Shown: positions 9,376 to 18,948, counted from the first letter of the stretch. The stretch: 44,613 nt of DNA from Candidatus Sericytochromatia bacterium (GCA_026004035.1 BPII01000020.1:1-44613); one strand, 5' to 3'. Notes: generated by a model not told the origin, from the letters alone. Translations and numbers: made by a program.

Positions 9376-9738
9376 ATGAAATATACAACTTATGTTACAG
9401 GTACTATAAATATAAGTAATGTATCACCTTTTAATAAAATACAAATAAAACAAATACTATCAGAAATTTATAGTCAAAAAGAGATAGAAAACATATATTC
9501 GGATAACTTAATAGACATAAATGTTGAATGGAATGAATTTAATGATAGCGAAAAATTTTTAATTGTAATGTATAAGATATCAAAATTATTACCTTCAGAC
9601 ACCAAAGCTTTAATAATATGTAATGGTGAAAGAGAATATGATATATGGGGTATAATAATACAAAATAATAAAGTTTTTACACAAAAATTTGATTTAGTAC
9701 CAATAGAGGAATTGAAAGAGTATAAAAGTAAAAAATGA
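9376..9738 (+). CDS. Hypothetical protein, 120 aa
   Basis: I do not recognise this small cytoplasmic protein. No signal peptide or membrane helix is present. It is mixed alpha/beta, with an N-terminal strand (YVTGTINIS), a helix (FNKIQIKQILSEIY), central strands (LIDINVEWNEF) and a C-terminal strand pair (ALIICNG, YDIWGIIIQNN). Three bases separate it from rseP, and its TGA overlaps the ATG of the debranching enzyme (ATGA), so it is co-transcribed and probably translated in step with both. That placement links it to glycogen use or to the rseP function, but nothing in the sequence says which. Confidence 0.6.
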   Translation: MKYTTYVTGTINISNVSPFNKIQIKQILSEIYSQKEIENIYSDNLIDINVEWNEFNDSEKFLIVMYKISKLLPSDTKALIICNGEREYDIWGIIIQNNKVFTQKFDLVPIEELKEYKSKK

Positions 9739-11768
9739 GAATTGAATTTGATATAAATAAAAAAGAATTAAGTTCTTTAATAGAAAAAGAATATTTATTA
9801 ACAAATGGATTAGGTAGTTTTTCTTCATCTACTATAATAAATTTGAATACAAGAAAATATCATGGATTATTTATAGTTTCAAAAGATAGTCCTGTAAATA
9901 GATACTTACTTTTGTCAAACTTAGAAGAAATAGTAATTATTGATAATAAAGAATATCAGTTAGGAAATTCTCAATGGTCTGATGAATCTATATCTCCTCA
10001 AGGATATAAATATCTTAAATCCTTCATTTTAGAGCCATACCCTACCTGGATATATGAAGTAAATAAAGTAAAAATAATTAAAAGTATGATTTTATTTTAT
10101 GCTAAAAATATTTTACAAATAAACTATAAAGTTGAAAATAATAATAAAAATGTTAGTATGAAAATATTTTTTTTGGTTAATGATAGAAATATTCATGATG
10201 TAACAAAAGGAAATAGTAGTTGGTATTTTACACAAAAACAAGATAATAATAATAATAATATTATAGTTCAAGCTGATGTTAATTCTTTACCATTATGTAT
10301 AAACTTTGATAATGGTTATTATTATAAAACAGAAGTTTGGTATTATAAATATCTATATAAAGAAGATAAAGAAAGAGGACTTTCATTTATAGATGATAAT
10401 TATAATCCCGGTTTTTTAGATGTAAGCTTTAATAATAATAATCAATTAACATTAACAGTTTCAACAGAAATAATAAAAGATATTCCAAAATTTGATACAA
10501 GTTTCTTTGTTCAAACTGAGAGAATAAAAAATGTGATTAATAATTCATTTAATTATATACAAGACGTTTCTTTAAAGGAAATATTAGAACCATTAATATA
10601 CTCATCTGATAATTTTATTGTAAAAAGAAATTCTACAAATTCTAAATCAATTATAGCTGGCTATCACTGGTTTTCAGATTGGGGTAGAGATTCTATGATT
10701 TCATTAACAGGACTTACTTTAGTTACAAAGAGATTTAATGAAGCAAAAAGTATTTTAAAAACTTTTGTAAAAAATTTAAATTATGGCTTAATACCAAATT
10801 ATTTTAATGATAGAGATAATACTATATTTTACAATTCTGTTGATTCTTCTTTATGGCTATTTTATGCAATATATAAATATCTTGAATATACAAATGATGA
10901 TAAATTTTTATATTTTAACTTATATAATAAATTAAGAAATATTATAGATTGGTATATTTACGGAACTAAACATAATATAAAGATAGATTGGGATGACTAC
11001 TTAATAATTGCTTATGATAAAGATATTCAATTAACCTGGATGGATGCAAAATTAAAAGAAGATATATTTACTCAAAGAGGAGGAAAGCCTGTAGAAGTAA
11101 ATATATTATGGTTTAATGCTTTAAAAATAATGGAATTACTATCTCAAAGATATAATGAAGATTATTTAATATACAAAGAATTGTCATTAAAAGTTAAAAA
11201 CTCTATTGTTAAAAAATATTGGAATGAAGAATATAATTGTTTATATGATAACATAAATATAGACGGAAGTTTTGATAACTCTATAAGACCTAATCAAATC
11301 TTTGCTATAAGTTTACCATTTAATATCTTTGATAGAGATAAAGAAACTTTAATATTAAAAACTATAGAAGAACATTTGCTAACTCCTTATGGATTAAGAA
11401 CATTATCACCTAAAGATAAAAAATATATAGGAAAATATGAAGGAAATGTTTTTCAAAGAGATTCTGCTTATCATAATGGAACTGTATGGGCATGGCTTAT
11501 TGGTCCCTTTATAACATCATTTATGAAAATTTATAATGATAAAGAAAAAGCATTACAATTAATAAAACCTTTGATAGAACATTTTAATAATGATTATGGT
11601 ATAGCTAATATAGCTGAAATATTTGATGGTGATTTTCCACATAAACCTAAAGGATGTATTGCTCAAGCTTGGAGTATAGCAGAATTAATAAGATGTATAT
11701 ATGAGGACATATATTCATTAAAACCCATATTGTTAAAGTGTGAAGAGGACTTATACAAGGAGGTATAA
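9735..11768 (+). CDS. Glycogen-debranching enzyme, amylo-alpha-1,6-glucosidase type (GH133)
   Basis: The enzyme removes alpha-1,6 branch stubs of glycogen or limit dextrins. The 677 residues have an N-terminal beta-rich domain (about 1-220, starting around LTNGLGSFSSSTIINLNTRKYHG, the family entry motif) and a C-terminal (alpha/alpha)6 barrel. Barrel motifs are WFSDWGRDSM near residue 313, WMDAKLKED with RGGKPVEVN, RPNQIFAIS, and HNGTVWAW near 581; the acidic residues in the first two and the C-terminal GDFPHKP region match the catalytic face of the family. There is no signal peptide, fitting intracellular glycogen turnover. It overlaps the previous gene by four bases. A divergent glycogen-synthase-like gene lies at 32.6 kb. 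Confidence 0.88.
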   Translation: MRIEFDINKKELSSLIEKEYLLTNGLGSFSSSTIINLNTRKYHGLFIVSKDSPVNRYLLLSNLEEIVIIDNKEYQLGNSQWSDESISPQGYKYLKSFILEPYPTWIYEVNKVKIIKSMILFYAKNILQINYKVENNNKNVSMKIFFLVNDRNIHDVTKGNSSWYFTQKQDNNNNNIIVQADVNSLPLCINFDNGYYYKTEVWYYKYLYKEDKERGLSFIDDNYNPGFLDVSFNNNNQLTLTVSTEIIKDIPKFDTSFFVQTERIKNVINNSFNYIQDVSLKEILEPLIYSSDNFIVKRNSTNSKSIIAGYHWFSDWGRDSMISLTGLTLVTKRFNEAKSILKTFVKNLNYGLIPNYFNDRDNTIFYNSVDSSLWLFYAIYKYLEYTNDDKFLYFNLYNKLRNIIDWYIYGTKHNIKIDWDDYLIIAYDKDIQLTWMDAKLKEDIFTQRGGKPVEVNILWFNALKIMELLSQRYNEDYLIYKELSLKVKNSIVKKYWNEEYNCLYDNINIDGSFDNSIRPNQIFAISLPFNIFDRDKETLILKTIEEHLLTPYGLRTLSPKDKKYIGKYEGNVFQRDSAYHNGTVWAWLIGPFITSFMKIYNDKEKALQLIKPLIEHFNNDYGIANIAEIFDGDFPHKPKGCIAQAWSIAELIRCIYEDIYSLKPILLKCEEDLYKEV

Positions 11769-12476
11769 TTGTCTAGTAAGTTAGGTGAAATTCTTGTAAA
11801 AAAAGGAATTATTAATCATTATCAATTAACAAAAGCTTTAGAATTTCAATCTAAATTAAATGAAAATAATTATATGCCATTAGGTGAAATTTTGATAAAA
11901 TTAGAATTTATAACAAGAGAACAATTAATAAAAGCTTTAGAAGAACAGACTAAACCTAAAGTCCTTATAACACCACCACCTCCGCCACCTCCTCCCCCTC
12001 CACCTCCTCCACAATCTAAGCCAAATTTATTAAAAAAAAATTTAACACCTCCACCATTAGTAAGAAAAGATCTTGGAAATGAAAATAAACCAATAGGTGA
12101 AATTTTGATAGAAAAAGGATTTATACAAAGATTTCAATTAACAAAAGCACTTGAATATCAAGCATCACTTCCTAAAACGCATTTTAAACCAATAGGTGAG
12201 ATTTTAATAGATTTAGGATATATAACAAAAGAACAATTAGAAGAAGCACTAGGAACTCAACCACCTAAAAATAAAAATTCATTAGGTGAAATTTTAAAAC
12301 AATTAGGACTTATAGATGATTCACAATTAGCAATCGTTCTTATGCAACAATATTCTATTGGTGATAAAAAAGTTCTTTTAGGTGAGTTATTAGTGCAGCA
12401 TGGATTTATAACTCAGGAGCAGCTAAATAAAGCTCTTGAAATTCAAAAAAATAATTATAAAAACAATATAAAATAA
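11769..12476 (+). CDS. Protein of six tandem MshEN-like motifs with a polyproline linker
   Basis: This 235-residue protein consists of three pairs of a 23-residue motif of the form [LI]GEIL[VI]xxGxIxxxQLxxALxxQ, with 9-10 residues between the two members of each pair. Motifs start near residues 5, 38, 108, 141, 169 and 201. A run of 13 prolines (about 69-81) and a second Pro-rich stretch separate pair 1 from pairs 2 and 3. The motif is that of the MshEN (GspE/PilB N-terminal) domain, which in some ATPases binds cyclic di-GMP; here the ATPase part is absent, and the Arg that precedes LG in the ligand-binding version is replaced by Lys, Pro, Ser or Leu. It may be a scaffold or second-messenger sensor. 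The start is TTG, set by AAGGAGGT at 11757-11764. It ends four bases from convergent hemH. Confidence 0.75.
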   Translation: MSSKLGEILVKKGIINHYQLTKALEFQSKLNENNYMPLGEILIKLEFITREQLIKALEEQTKPKVLITPPPPPPPPPPPPPQSKPNLLKKNLTPPPLVRKDLGNENKPIGEILIEKGFIQRFQLTKALEYQASLPKTHFKPIGEILIDLGYITKEQLEEALGTQPPKNKNSLGEILKQLGLIDDSQLAIVLMQQYSIGDKKVLLGELLVQHGFITQEQLNKALEIQKNNYKNNIK

Positions 12477-12480
12477 CGTA

Positions 12481-13494
12481 TTAAAAACTTTTTATAATTT
12501 TAAGTAAATTTTCTACCCAAAAATCTTCATCATTTAAAGATTTAACAAGTTCAATTTTATTTCCCCCTAAACTTTTAAATAAATTATTATATTCTATTTC
12601 AATTTCAAAAATAGTTTCTAAACAATCAGTTACAAAAGAAGGACAAAAGACTAGTATATTCTTTTTTCCTTGCTTAGCTAATTTTCTTATTGTTTCATCA
12701 GTATAGGGCTTAATCCATGGAGTTTTACCTAGTCTTGATTGAAATGTTATTGAATATTTATTTTTATCAAGATTTAAATTATCAGCTATTTTATATGCTG
12801 TTTGATAACATTGTGCTCTATAGCAAAAATAATTTTTTTCATTTATTTCTTTACAACAATCATTGAACGAACAATAATTAAACATATCAGATTTAATTAT
12901 ATGTCTCTCTGGAAGTCCATGAAAACTAAATAATATATAGTCATATTCTTTTTCTAAATATTTTTTACCTATAAAAGATATAGAGTTTATATAATTATCA
13001 TCATTATAGAAAAAACTTTTAAATTTTATATCAGGAATTAAATTCCAATTACTTATGATTTTTATAATCTTATCGTAAATTGATAAGGTTGTAGCTGTAG
13101 AATATTGTGGAAATAGAGGAATAATCTTTATACATTTAGGATTTATTTTCTTTATGTTATCAAGAGCTAAATCTATTGAAGGATTACCATATCTCATCGC
13201 TATTTGAAAAATATAATTTTCATCATTTAATTTATTTTTTAATTTTTCTATTAATTTATTACTATAAACTAATAAAGGTGGTCCAAATTCTGTCCAAATT
13301 TCTTTATAAGATGGTGCTACTTTAGATGGCCTAAAAGGTAATATTATAAAATTTAAAAGAAGAAATCTAAAAATAGTTGGTATATCTATTACTTTTGAGT
13401 CAGAAAGAAATTCTTTAAGATATTTTCTTATATCTTTAGTAGAATAAGAATCAGGTGTTCCTAAGTTTATTAAAATAATTGCTGTTTTATTCAT
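12481..13494 (-). CDS. hemH: Ferrochelatase
   Basis: Ferrochelatase inserts ferrous iron into protoporphyrin IX (or coproporphyrin III) in haem synthesis. The N-terminal LINLGTPDS opening, the catalytic His in SFHGLPERH (H192), the Tyr/Arg block YRAQCYQTA, FQSRLGKTPWIKPYT and the C-terminal CPSFVTDCLETIFEIE are all present, and 337 residues is the normal size. There is no membrane anchor. A cluster of cysteines (CSFNDCC, CYRAQC) is seen in many bacterial forms. The gene is convergent with the MshEN-repeat gene and about 50 bases upstream of it on its own strand lies the end of the next gene. It supports the view that the cell makes its own haem for the cytochrome at 2.2 kb. Confidence 0.93.
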   Translation of the reverse strand: MNKTAIILINLGTPDSYSTKDIRKYLKEFLSDSKVIDIPTIFRFLLLNFIILPFRPSKVAPSYKEIWTEFGPPLLVYSNKLIEKLKNKLNDENYIFQIAMRYGNPSIDLALDNIKKINPKCIKIIPLFPQYSTATTLSIYDKIIKIISNWNLIPDIKFKSFFYNDDNYINSISFIGKKYLEKEYDYILFSFHGLPERHIIKSDMFNYCSFNDCCKEINEKNYFCYRAQCYQTAYKIADNLNLDKNKYSITFQSRLGKTPWIKPYTDETIRKLAKQGKKNILVFCPSFVTDCLETIFEIEIEYNNLFKSLGGNKIELVKSLNDEDFWVENLLKIIKSF

Positions 13495-13544
13495 AATTAA
13501 TTTTATTTGAAAAGAATTTGAACACTATAAAAATTAATTAATTT

Positions 13545-14429
13545 TTAAATTTTAGCTCTTATTATATAATAAGAATTTTTTAATGATTGTCTAGTTTTCT
13601 CATCTTCTAAAGATTTTGAAAATTTTTGAGCAATATCAGCAAGAAACATAACAGTTGTAGCATTACTTGATTTAAATATTAAGCTTGAAGTTAAAGCTCC
13701 TAATGATAAAGCTGATAATCCAAAGGTAACTTTTTTTGCTGTGTAATTATCTTTCATTATTTTAGCTTGTTTTTCAGTAACATTTTTACTAGAATCAATT
13801 TCTTTTTTGTATGAATTCATAGAATCATAAGAATATACTAAGTCAGCAATAGCAAATGGAAATACAAGAGCATTATTAATATTACTAACTTTATTTGTTC
13901 CTTTTTCAAAATAAGATAATTTACTTTTAGATATTTTCCCAAAAGAATATGCTTCTTCAGCTATATAATTAGCTAGTTTAACACTATTATTTATAACTGC
14001 CCATGTATTTTTTGCTGTAAATATTGTTTGTGCTAATGTTTCCTTAGGATTATTTTGTTCTATTGATTTATCTATTTTCTTTTTTCTTTCATTAATCATC
14101 ATATAATTTGTTGTTAATTTAGTAACATCTGGAGCACTAGTTAAAGTTAATATTCCATCAATAAGATATATTTTTTTATCCATAGGAACAGTATCAAATT
14201 GTTCTTTTATTCCTAATGCAACATCTATTAAAGTAGTATTTTCCTTATTATTTAATTCTTTTTTAGAATTTAAATTTATAACTTGAGCTGGTATTAAATT
14301 TGTAGTTTTTCTTATTTTTATTTCATCACTTTTAATTGGTTGTATATTATTATTTTCTAATAAATAGAATTTACTAGAATTATCATTTTTGTTTAAAATA
14401 ACTTCTAAATTTGTATCACCTATCTTCAT
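13545..14429 (-). CDS. Hypothetical protein, 294 aa, downstream of flgD
   Basis: I do not recognise this protein. It starts MKIGDTNLEVILN with no clear ribosome-binding site and no signal peptide. The first 90 residues look beta-rich. From about residue 100 it is helical, with a Lys/Thr-rich connection and a hydrophobic, small-residue stretch near 230-265 (VTFGLSALSLGALTSSLIF) that could be one or two membrane-inserting hairpins, or a buried helical core. It lies 80 bases after flgD in the same direction and before hemH, so it could share the flgD transcript. A link to flagella is only positional. Confidence 0.55.
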   Translation of the reverse strand: MKIGDTNLEVILNKNDNSSKFYLLENNNIQPIKSDEIKIRKTTNLIPAQVINLNSKKELNNKENTTLIDVALGIKEQFDTVPMDKKIYLIDGILTLTSAPDVTKLTTNYMMINERKKKIDKSIEQNNPKETLAQTIFTAKNTWAVINNSVKLANYIAEEAYSFGKISKSKLSYFEKGTNKVSNINNALVFPFAIADLVYSYDSMNSYKKEIDSSKNVTEKQAKIMKDNYTAKKVTFGLSALSLGALTSSLIFKSSNATTVMFLADIAQKFSKSLEDEKTRQSLKNSYYIIRAKI

Positions 14430-14508
14430 ATAGTAATATTTTAGTAAAAAAAAGAAAAAAACTTTGTATTTTTTATTATTTGTAATTTAATTTTAAGTTA
14501 AATACTAG

Positions 14509-15198
14509 CTAGTTATGTATTTTTGTTACTTGATTTATTGGGATAGCTTCTGTTTCACCACTTATATCAAATTTTGGAGTAGCTGACGAAAGATTAACAC
14601 TTGTAACAATTCCAGTAAATTCTTGAGGTATTTCAGGAGGTTCTGAAGGTGTTGTAAATTCATCAATATATGCTGGATTAGGCACCATCTTAATATATGA
14701 AACTGTTTTACCAACCATTTGAGCAGCTGTTTGTGCAGTAGAAAACTTATCTGACTTATGTATATGTCTAATATCTTTTACAGCTACAGATTCAGTTTTT
14801 CCTTCAAGAAATACTCTAGGCTCATCTGTTCTAAAATCAACAGATGTTACGACACCACTTTCTAAAATATCAACAACTTGACCATTTTGTATAGTAGTTC
14901 CTTTTGTATATTCAATTGTTTTACCAACAACATCTGTACCAACTGCTATTTGTCCAAATTGAATTAAAGCATTATTTGCTTTTATTTGACCCAGTGTTGC
15001 TAACATTTGTGAATATTGAGTTGTAATTTCTGTCATATCAGGAGGATTATCCGGATCTTGGTTTTGAATCTGAGCAATTAATAATTTTGCAAATTCTTCT
15101 GTTATTTTTACAATATCATCACCAACAGGATCTAAATTTTTAGTCTTTGTATTTGCAGGTAATAATCCTTGTATCGCAAAATTAAAATCTCCAGACAT
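14509..15198 (-). CDS. flgD: Flagellar hook-capping protein FlgD
   Basis: FlgD caps the growing flagellar hook and guides hook-subunit assembly; it leaves through the flagellar export apparatus. The FlgD N-terminal signature is clear: FAKLLIAQIQNQDPDNPPDM, TEITTQYSQMLATLGQIKANN, then VGTDVVGKTIEY. The C-terminal half repeats a beta unit (GVVTSVDFRTDEPRVFLEG and GIVTSVNLSSATPKFDISG), the likely Tudor/FlgD_ig-like part. I place the start at ATG 15198 (MSGDFNF): AAAGGA is nine bases upstream, whereas the TTG three codons earlier has the site right against it. There is no signal peptide, as expected. No other flagellar gene is recognisable here, so flgD sits alone, with a good promoter at 15232-15260. 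Confidence 0.82.
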   Translation of the reverse strand: MSGDFNFAIQGLLPANTKTKNLDPVGDDIVKITEEFAKLLIAQIQNQDPDNPPDMTEITTQYSQMLATLGQIKANNALIQFGQIAVGTDVVGKTIEYTKGTTIQNGQVVDILESGVVTSVDFRTDEPRVFLEGKTESVAVKDIRHIHKSDKFSTAQTAAQMVGKTVSYIKMVPNPAYIDEFTTPSEPPEIPQEFTGIVTSVNLSSATPKFDISGETEAIPINQVTKIHN

Positions 15199-15231
15199 AA
15201 TTAACAATCCTTTTAGAATAAATATATTAAT

Positions 15232-15260
15232 ATAATACTTAATGTTATAATTTTTTTCAA
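15232..15260 (-). promoter_or_regulatory. Housekeeping-type promoter for flgD
   Basis: On the minus strand TTGAAA (15255-15260) and TATTAT (15232-15237) are separated by exactly 17 bases, and lie about 35 bases upstream of the flgD ribosome-binding site. This looks like a vegetative sigma-70-type promoter rather than a sigma-54 or sigma-28 flagellar one. Confidence 0.5.
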
Positions 15261-15459
15261 TATAATTTAAATTAAATTTTTTATAAATTTTGTGTTAGAA
15301 AAAAATATAATTTAATAAATTAAAGGATTTCGTACTTATCAAAAAATAACATTATCTTAGTGCCTTTATGTATTTGGTATAAGTTTACAATACTTTAATT
15401 ATTTCTGCAATAAGTTAGGTCTTATACTATAATTGTATATTAGATTTTTTAATTGAAGT

Positions 15460-15735
15460 ATGGAAGACAATAATCAAATACTTTTTATATGCTTGGGTCC
15501 AAGATGTAGAAAAAATAATTCAGAATCATTTATTAAACCTTTAGAAAAAATATTAAATACAAAAATTGATTCTGATATTTGTGAAGAAAAAATAAAATTA
15601 AAAAGTAGTCTTTGTATGGGACAATGTAAGGATGGACCTAATATAAAAGTAAATGAAAAAATATACAACAGAGTTAATAAAGATGTTCTAAAAAAAGTTT
15701 TATCAATTATGAAAAGTAAAATATTAGCTAAATAA
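15460..15735 (+). CDS. Thioredoxin-like [2Fe-2S] ferredoxin
   Basis: A 91-residue protein with the cysteine layout of thioredoxin-fold [2Fe-2S] proteins (NuoE/HoxE and Aquifex-type ferredoxins): C11-x4-C16 (CLGPRC) and C52-x3-C56 (CMGQC), followed by GPNIKVNEKIYNRV, which matches the usual Gly-Pro-hydrophobic strand after the last ligand. It probably carries single electrons in the cytoplasm. An extra Cys is at 41. It is divergent from flgD across a 260-base gap and convergent with the His-rich protein, whose stop follows directly. A TATAAT-like element sits near 15428. No partner enzyme is adjacent. Confidence 0.78.
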   Translation: MEDNNQILFICLGPRCRKNNSESFIKPLEKILNTKIDSDICEEKIKLKSSLCMGQCKDGPNIKVNEKIYNRVNKDVLKKVLSIMKSKILAK

Positions 15736-16410
15736 TTACTTTTTAATAATTACTTTTTTTTCTATATGCATCATTGGTTTGTTTTTATAGTGATGAAGCA
15801 TAAAACCTTCTCTAGTTAATTTTGCTCCATTTTCAATTTTTGAAAGATTATTTTCTTTATTACCTTCTTGTATTAATTTATTACCAGTGTTCATTAAGAG
15901 CATTGCAACTTCACTTAAATCTTTTGTCATTTTTTCATGATCTTCTTTTGAATATCCTAATTTTTTAGCAAATTCTTCATGTTCTTTTCTTTTTAAAGAG
16001 CATTCTTTACATTCATGATCTTTTTTCATATCATTTTTATTTAAGTTACAAGCTTTACACTCTTCTTTTTTATAAGGCATTAACATCATCTTCATAGCTG
16101 GATGATATGATATATCCATTGACATTCTTATTAAAGCTAAACCTTGTAACATTTGTTCTACTGATAATTTTTTATTACCTTCTTTAACTACTTCTACACC
16201 TTTATTAAAAAGAACTTTAGCACTTTCATAATTTTCTTTCATCATTTTTATAGTATTTTCATCCATTTTATGGTAATGAAAATTCATTTTCATATCATGG
16301 TGATGTTCATGATGTTCATCATGATTATGTTTTTGATAACGTTCATGTGCTAATACAGGGTTTATCAGTAATGAAAAAATTAAAGAACTTGATATAAATT
16401 TTTTTAACAT
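15736..16410 (-). CDS. Secreted His/Cys-rich protein, putative metal binder
   Basis: The start is ATG 16410 (MLKKFISSSLIFSLL), with GGAG seven bases upstream; the longer reading begins inside this site. An N-terminal signal peptide (about 20 residues, ending NPVLA) is followed by a His-rich stretch (ERYQKHNHDEHHEHHHD) and a helical body rich in Met and Lys. In the middle are two CxxC motifs, CKAC and CKEC, with a third Cys nearby. This composition suggests binding of soft or borderline metals (copper, nickel or zinc) outside the cytoplasm, but no known family is evident. The body repeats the element of helices containing NTGNKLIQEGNKE and NKGVEVVKEGNKK, hinting at an internal duplication. It is convergent with the ferredoxin gene with no gap. 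Confidence 0.62.
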   Translation of the reverse strand: MLKKFISSSLIFSLLINPVLAHERYQKHNHDEHHEHHHDMKMNFHYHKMDENTIKMMKENYESAKVLFNKGVEVVKEGNKKLSVEQMLQGLALIRMSMDISYHPAMKMMLMPYKKEECKACNLNKNDMKKDHECKECSLKRKEHEEFAKKLGYSKEDHEKMTKDLSEVAMLLMNTGNKLIQEGNKENNLSKIENGAKLTREGFMLHHYKNKPMMHIEKKVIIKK

Positions 16411-16601
16411 AATTTGCTCCAAAAATAGATATATAATTTTAAAATTAAATTTAGATAATATTCTCTTTTTATTAAAAAAAATTAATTATTTTCTAGTATT
16501 AAAATTTAACTAAAGATTAAACATTAATAAACTTATTCTTAAGATAGTTAATAAGCTATTCTTCATATAATATAGTTGTTATTTTTTATATAGATAAATA
16601 A

Positions 16602-18065
16602 ATGAAAAAAATAGTATTATCTGTTTTATCATTAATGATATTTACCAGCTGTGCCCAAGAAGAAGTTTTATTGAATAATATAAATTTTCAAAATACTTTA
16701 AATGATAGTAATATAGTAAAAAAAAATCAAAATTCTAATGTATATAATAATCATAGTAATATAATTACTAACATAAATAAAACTGATAGTAATAAAAATC
16801 AACAAATAACTATAAAAAATAAAGTAAATATAGCACAAAATTATAATACTGAAACTATATTAGCAGGATTAACTAAAAATGCAACAACTCAAGAATTAAC
16901 AAATGTTGCTAAAAAATATAATATAAGGGTAGAAAAATACTTAAAACAAATAAACACACTAGTAATATCTTCAAAAGGTCAAAATGTACCTGAATTGATA
17001 AATAATTTATCAAAAGAAAAAATATTTGAATTTGTAGAAACTGATAATATAGGAACAAGCAAACCTGATAAAGAAGATAATGTATTAGATAGTATTTTGA
17101 AATTTAATGTTTTAAGTAATAGTTACAATGATAAATATTTTAATCAACAATACGGTTTAAAAAATATAAATGCAATACAAGCTTGGCAATTAGCAACTGG
17201 TAAGGATGTAAAAGTTGCTGTTATAGATTCTGGAACTGATGTAGATCATTCTGATTTAAAAAATAATTCAATTATTGGTTTTGATGCTTTTTCTGATAAA
17301 AAAGGACTAAAAGCTGGTGATGCAAGTAGATTAAGTTATATATCTAATACATATAAACATGGTTCTCATGTAGCTGGTATTATAGCTGCTGAAGCAAATA
17401 ATAAAAAAGGTATTGTTGGAGTAGCTTACAGCTCAAAAATAATGTCTGTAAAAATTTTTCCTGATTTTACAGATTTTTTTAAACCTGTTAGAAAATATTC
17501 TGATGGTTCTGATGTTACAATTGTTTCAATTATAGCTGATGGTATAGTTTGGGCTGTTGATAATGGAGCAAAAGTTATAAACATGAGTTTAGGATTATGG
17601 GAGCCAAGTAATACAATAGAAAAAGCTGTTAAATATGCTTTAGATAGAAATGTTAGTGTTGTTGTTGCTGCTGGAAATGAAAGATCAAATGGAAATAGAA
17701 AAAACTATTTAGCTTCTATAAATGGTGTTATAGCTGTTGGTGCTGTTGATGAAAATAATAGAATTGCTTACTTTTCTAATTCAGGTGATTACATATCTGT
17801 TGTAGCTCCCGGTTGTGATATTATATCATCAGTTCCATCTATATTTAATTCTTATAAAAAAATGAGTGGTACATCAATGGCAGCACCACATGTAGCGGGA
17901 ATTGTAGCTTTAATGATAGAAAAATTCGGAGATAAAGCAACACCTAAATGGGTAAAAGATAGGTTAGAAAAAACAGCTACAGATCTAGGACCTCAAGGTT
18001 GGGATGATTTATATGGACATGGTTTAGTAAATGCATATAGAGCATTAAGCGATACTCTAGAGTAA
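16602..18065 (+). CDS. Subtilisin-like S8 serine protease, lipoprotein
   Basis: A 487-residue secreted protease. The signal peptide ends in FTSC with lipobox Cys17, so it should be lipid-anchored on the outer face of a membrane. An Asn-rich linker follows (about 20-80), then an inhibitory prodomain-like region (about 84-148, LAGLTKNATTQELTNVAKKY). The S8 catalytic triad is Asp209 (VAVIDSGTD), His253 (HGSHVAG) and Ser425 (GTSMAAPH), with the oxyanion Asn359 in AAGNE. All key residues are in place, so it should be active. The next gene starts four bases after the stop. A TATAAT lies near 16567. A serpin, a class of serine-protease inhibitor, is encoded at 41.5 kb. Confidence 0.92.
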   Translation: MKKIVLSVLSLMIFTSCAQEEVLLNNINFQNTLNDSNIVKKNQNSNVYNNHSNIITNINKTDSNKNQQITIKNKVNIAQNYNTETILAGLTKNATTQELTNVAKKYNIRVEKYLKQINTLVISSKGQNVPELINNLSKEKIFEFVETDNIGTSKPDKEDNVLDSILKFNVLSNSYNDKYFNQQYGLKNINAIQAWQLATGKDVKVAVIDSGTDVDHSDLKNNSIIGFDAFSDKKGLKAGDASRLSYISNTYKHGSHVAGIIAAEANNKKGIVGVAYSSKIMSVKIFPDFTDFFKPVRKYSDGSDVTIVSIIADGIVWAVDNGAKVINMSLGLWEPSNTIEKAVKYALDRNVSVVVAAGNERSNGNRKNYLASINGVIAVGAVDENNRIAYFSNSGDYISVVAPGCDIISSVPSIFNSYKKMSGTSMAAPHVAGIVALMIEKFGDKATPKWVKDRLEKTATDLGPQGWDDLYGHGLVNAYRALSDTLE

Positions 18066-18068
18066 AAT

Positions 18069-18948
18069 ATGGAAATTATTACTAAAATAGAAAAAGATAT
18101 TAATCGTTTAGAAAATAAAATAATAGATACTATACTAGATCCAAAAGTAAAAGAAAAAATTGATAAGTTAAAAATAGATGAAAATGATCCATTTGGTATA
18201 GATAGACAAACTTTAAAATTAACAGCTTTAGTAATAAATTTTTTATATAAATATTGGAATAGAGTAGAAGTTTTTAATAAAGAAAATATACCTAAAGATG
18301 GACCAGTTTTAATAATAGCAAATCATGGGGGAGTTTTACCTATTGATGCTGCACATATAGGAACATCAATTTTACTTGAAACTGATCCACCAAAATTAGT
18401 TAGAACTTTAGTAGAAAGATTTTTACCAAGATTACCTTATGTTTATACATTTATGACAAAAGTAGGACAGGTGGTAGGTACTTATGAAAATGCAGAAATA
18501 ATTTTAAATTTAGGAGAAATATTACAAATATTCCCTGAAGGATCAAAAGGAGCAAGTAAACCTTATTATAAATATTATGAACTAGAAGAATTTAATGTTG
18601 GTTTTATGGAACTAGCAATAAGAAAAAAAGTTCCTATTATACCTGTTGGAGTAGTAGGAAGTATGGAGCAAACTTTAGTCCTTTTTTGATTTTAAAACAT
18701 TAGCAAAAAAGTTAAATATGCCTAGTTTTCCAATAACACCATTTTTTCCATTATTTGGTCCATTAGGCATGATACCATTACCATCTAAATATAGAATAAT
18801 ATTTGGTAAAGCTATGTATTTTGATAAATATGGAGAAGAGATTTTAGAAGACATAGAAGTTACAAAAAATCTTGTTAATCAAGTAAAAGATGAAATAAGA
18901 TCTCTTATTGATTTTGGACTTAAAAAAAGAAGTTTTCCTTTTTTGTAA
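18069..18948 (+). CDS. PlsC-like lysophospholipid acyltransferase (one frameshift)
   Basis: The acyltransferase family moves acyl groups to glycerophospholipid or related acceptors at the inner membrane face. The motif IIANHGGVLPIDA is the catalytic His-Asp block, with six residues between His and Asp as in the branch carrying NHxGxxPxD, and FPEGSKG is the acceptor phosphate-binding block, followed by IIPVGVVG. The frame breaks at T6 (18682-18687); removing one T joins VLF to DFKTLAKKL and runs to 18948, giving about 292 residues. The C-terminal part contains PFFPLFGPLG and PSKYRIIFG, typical of this branch. It follows the protease by four bases with no strong ribosome site, so coupling is possible. 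Confidence 0.8.
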
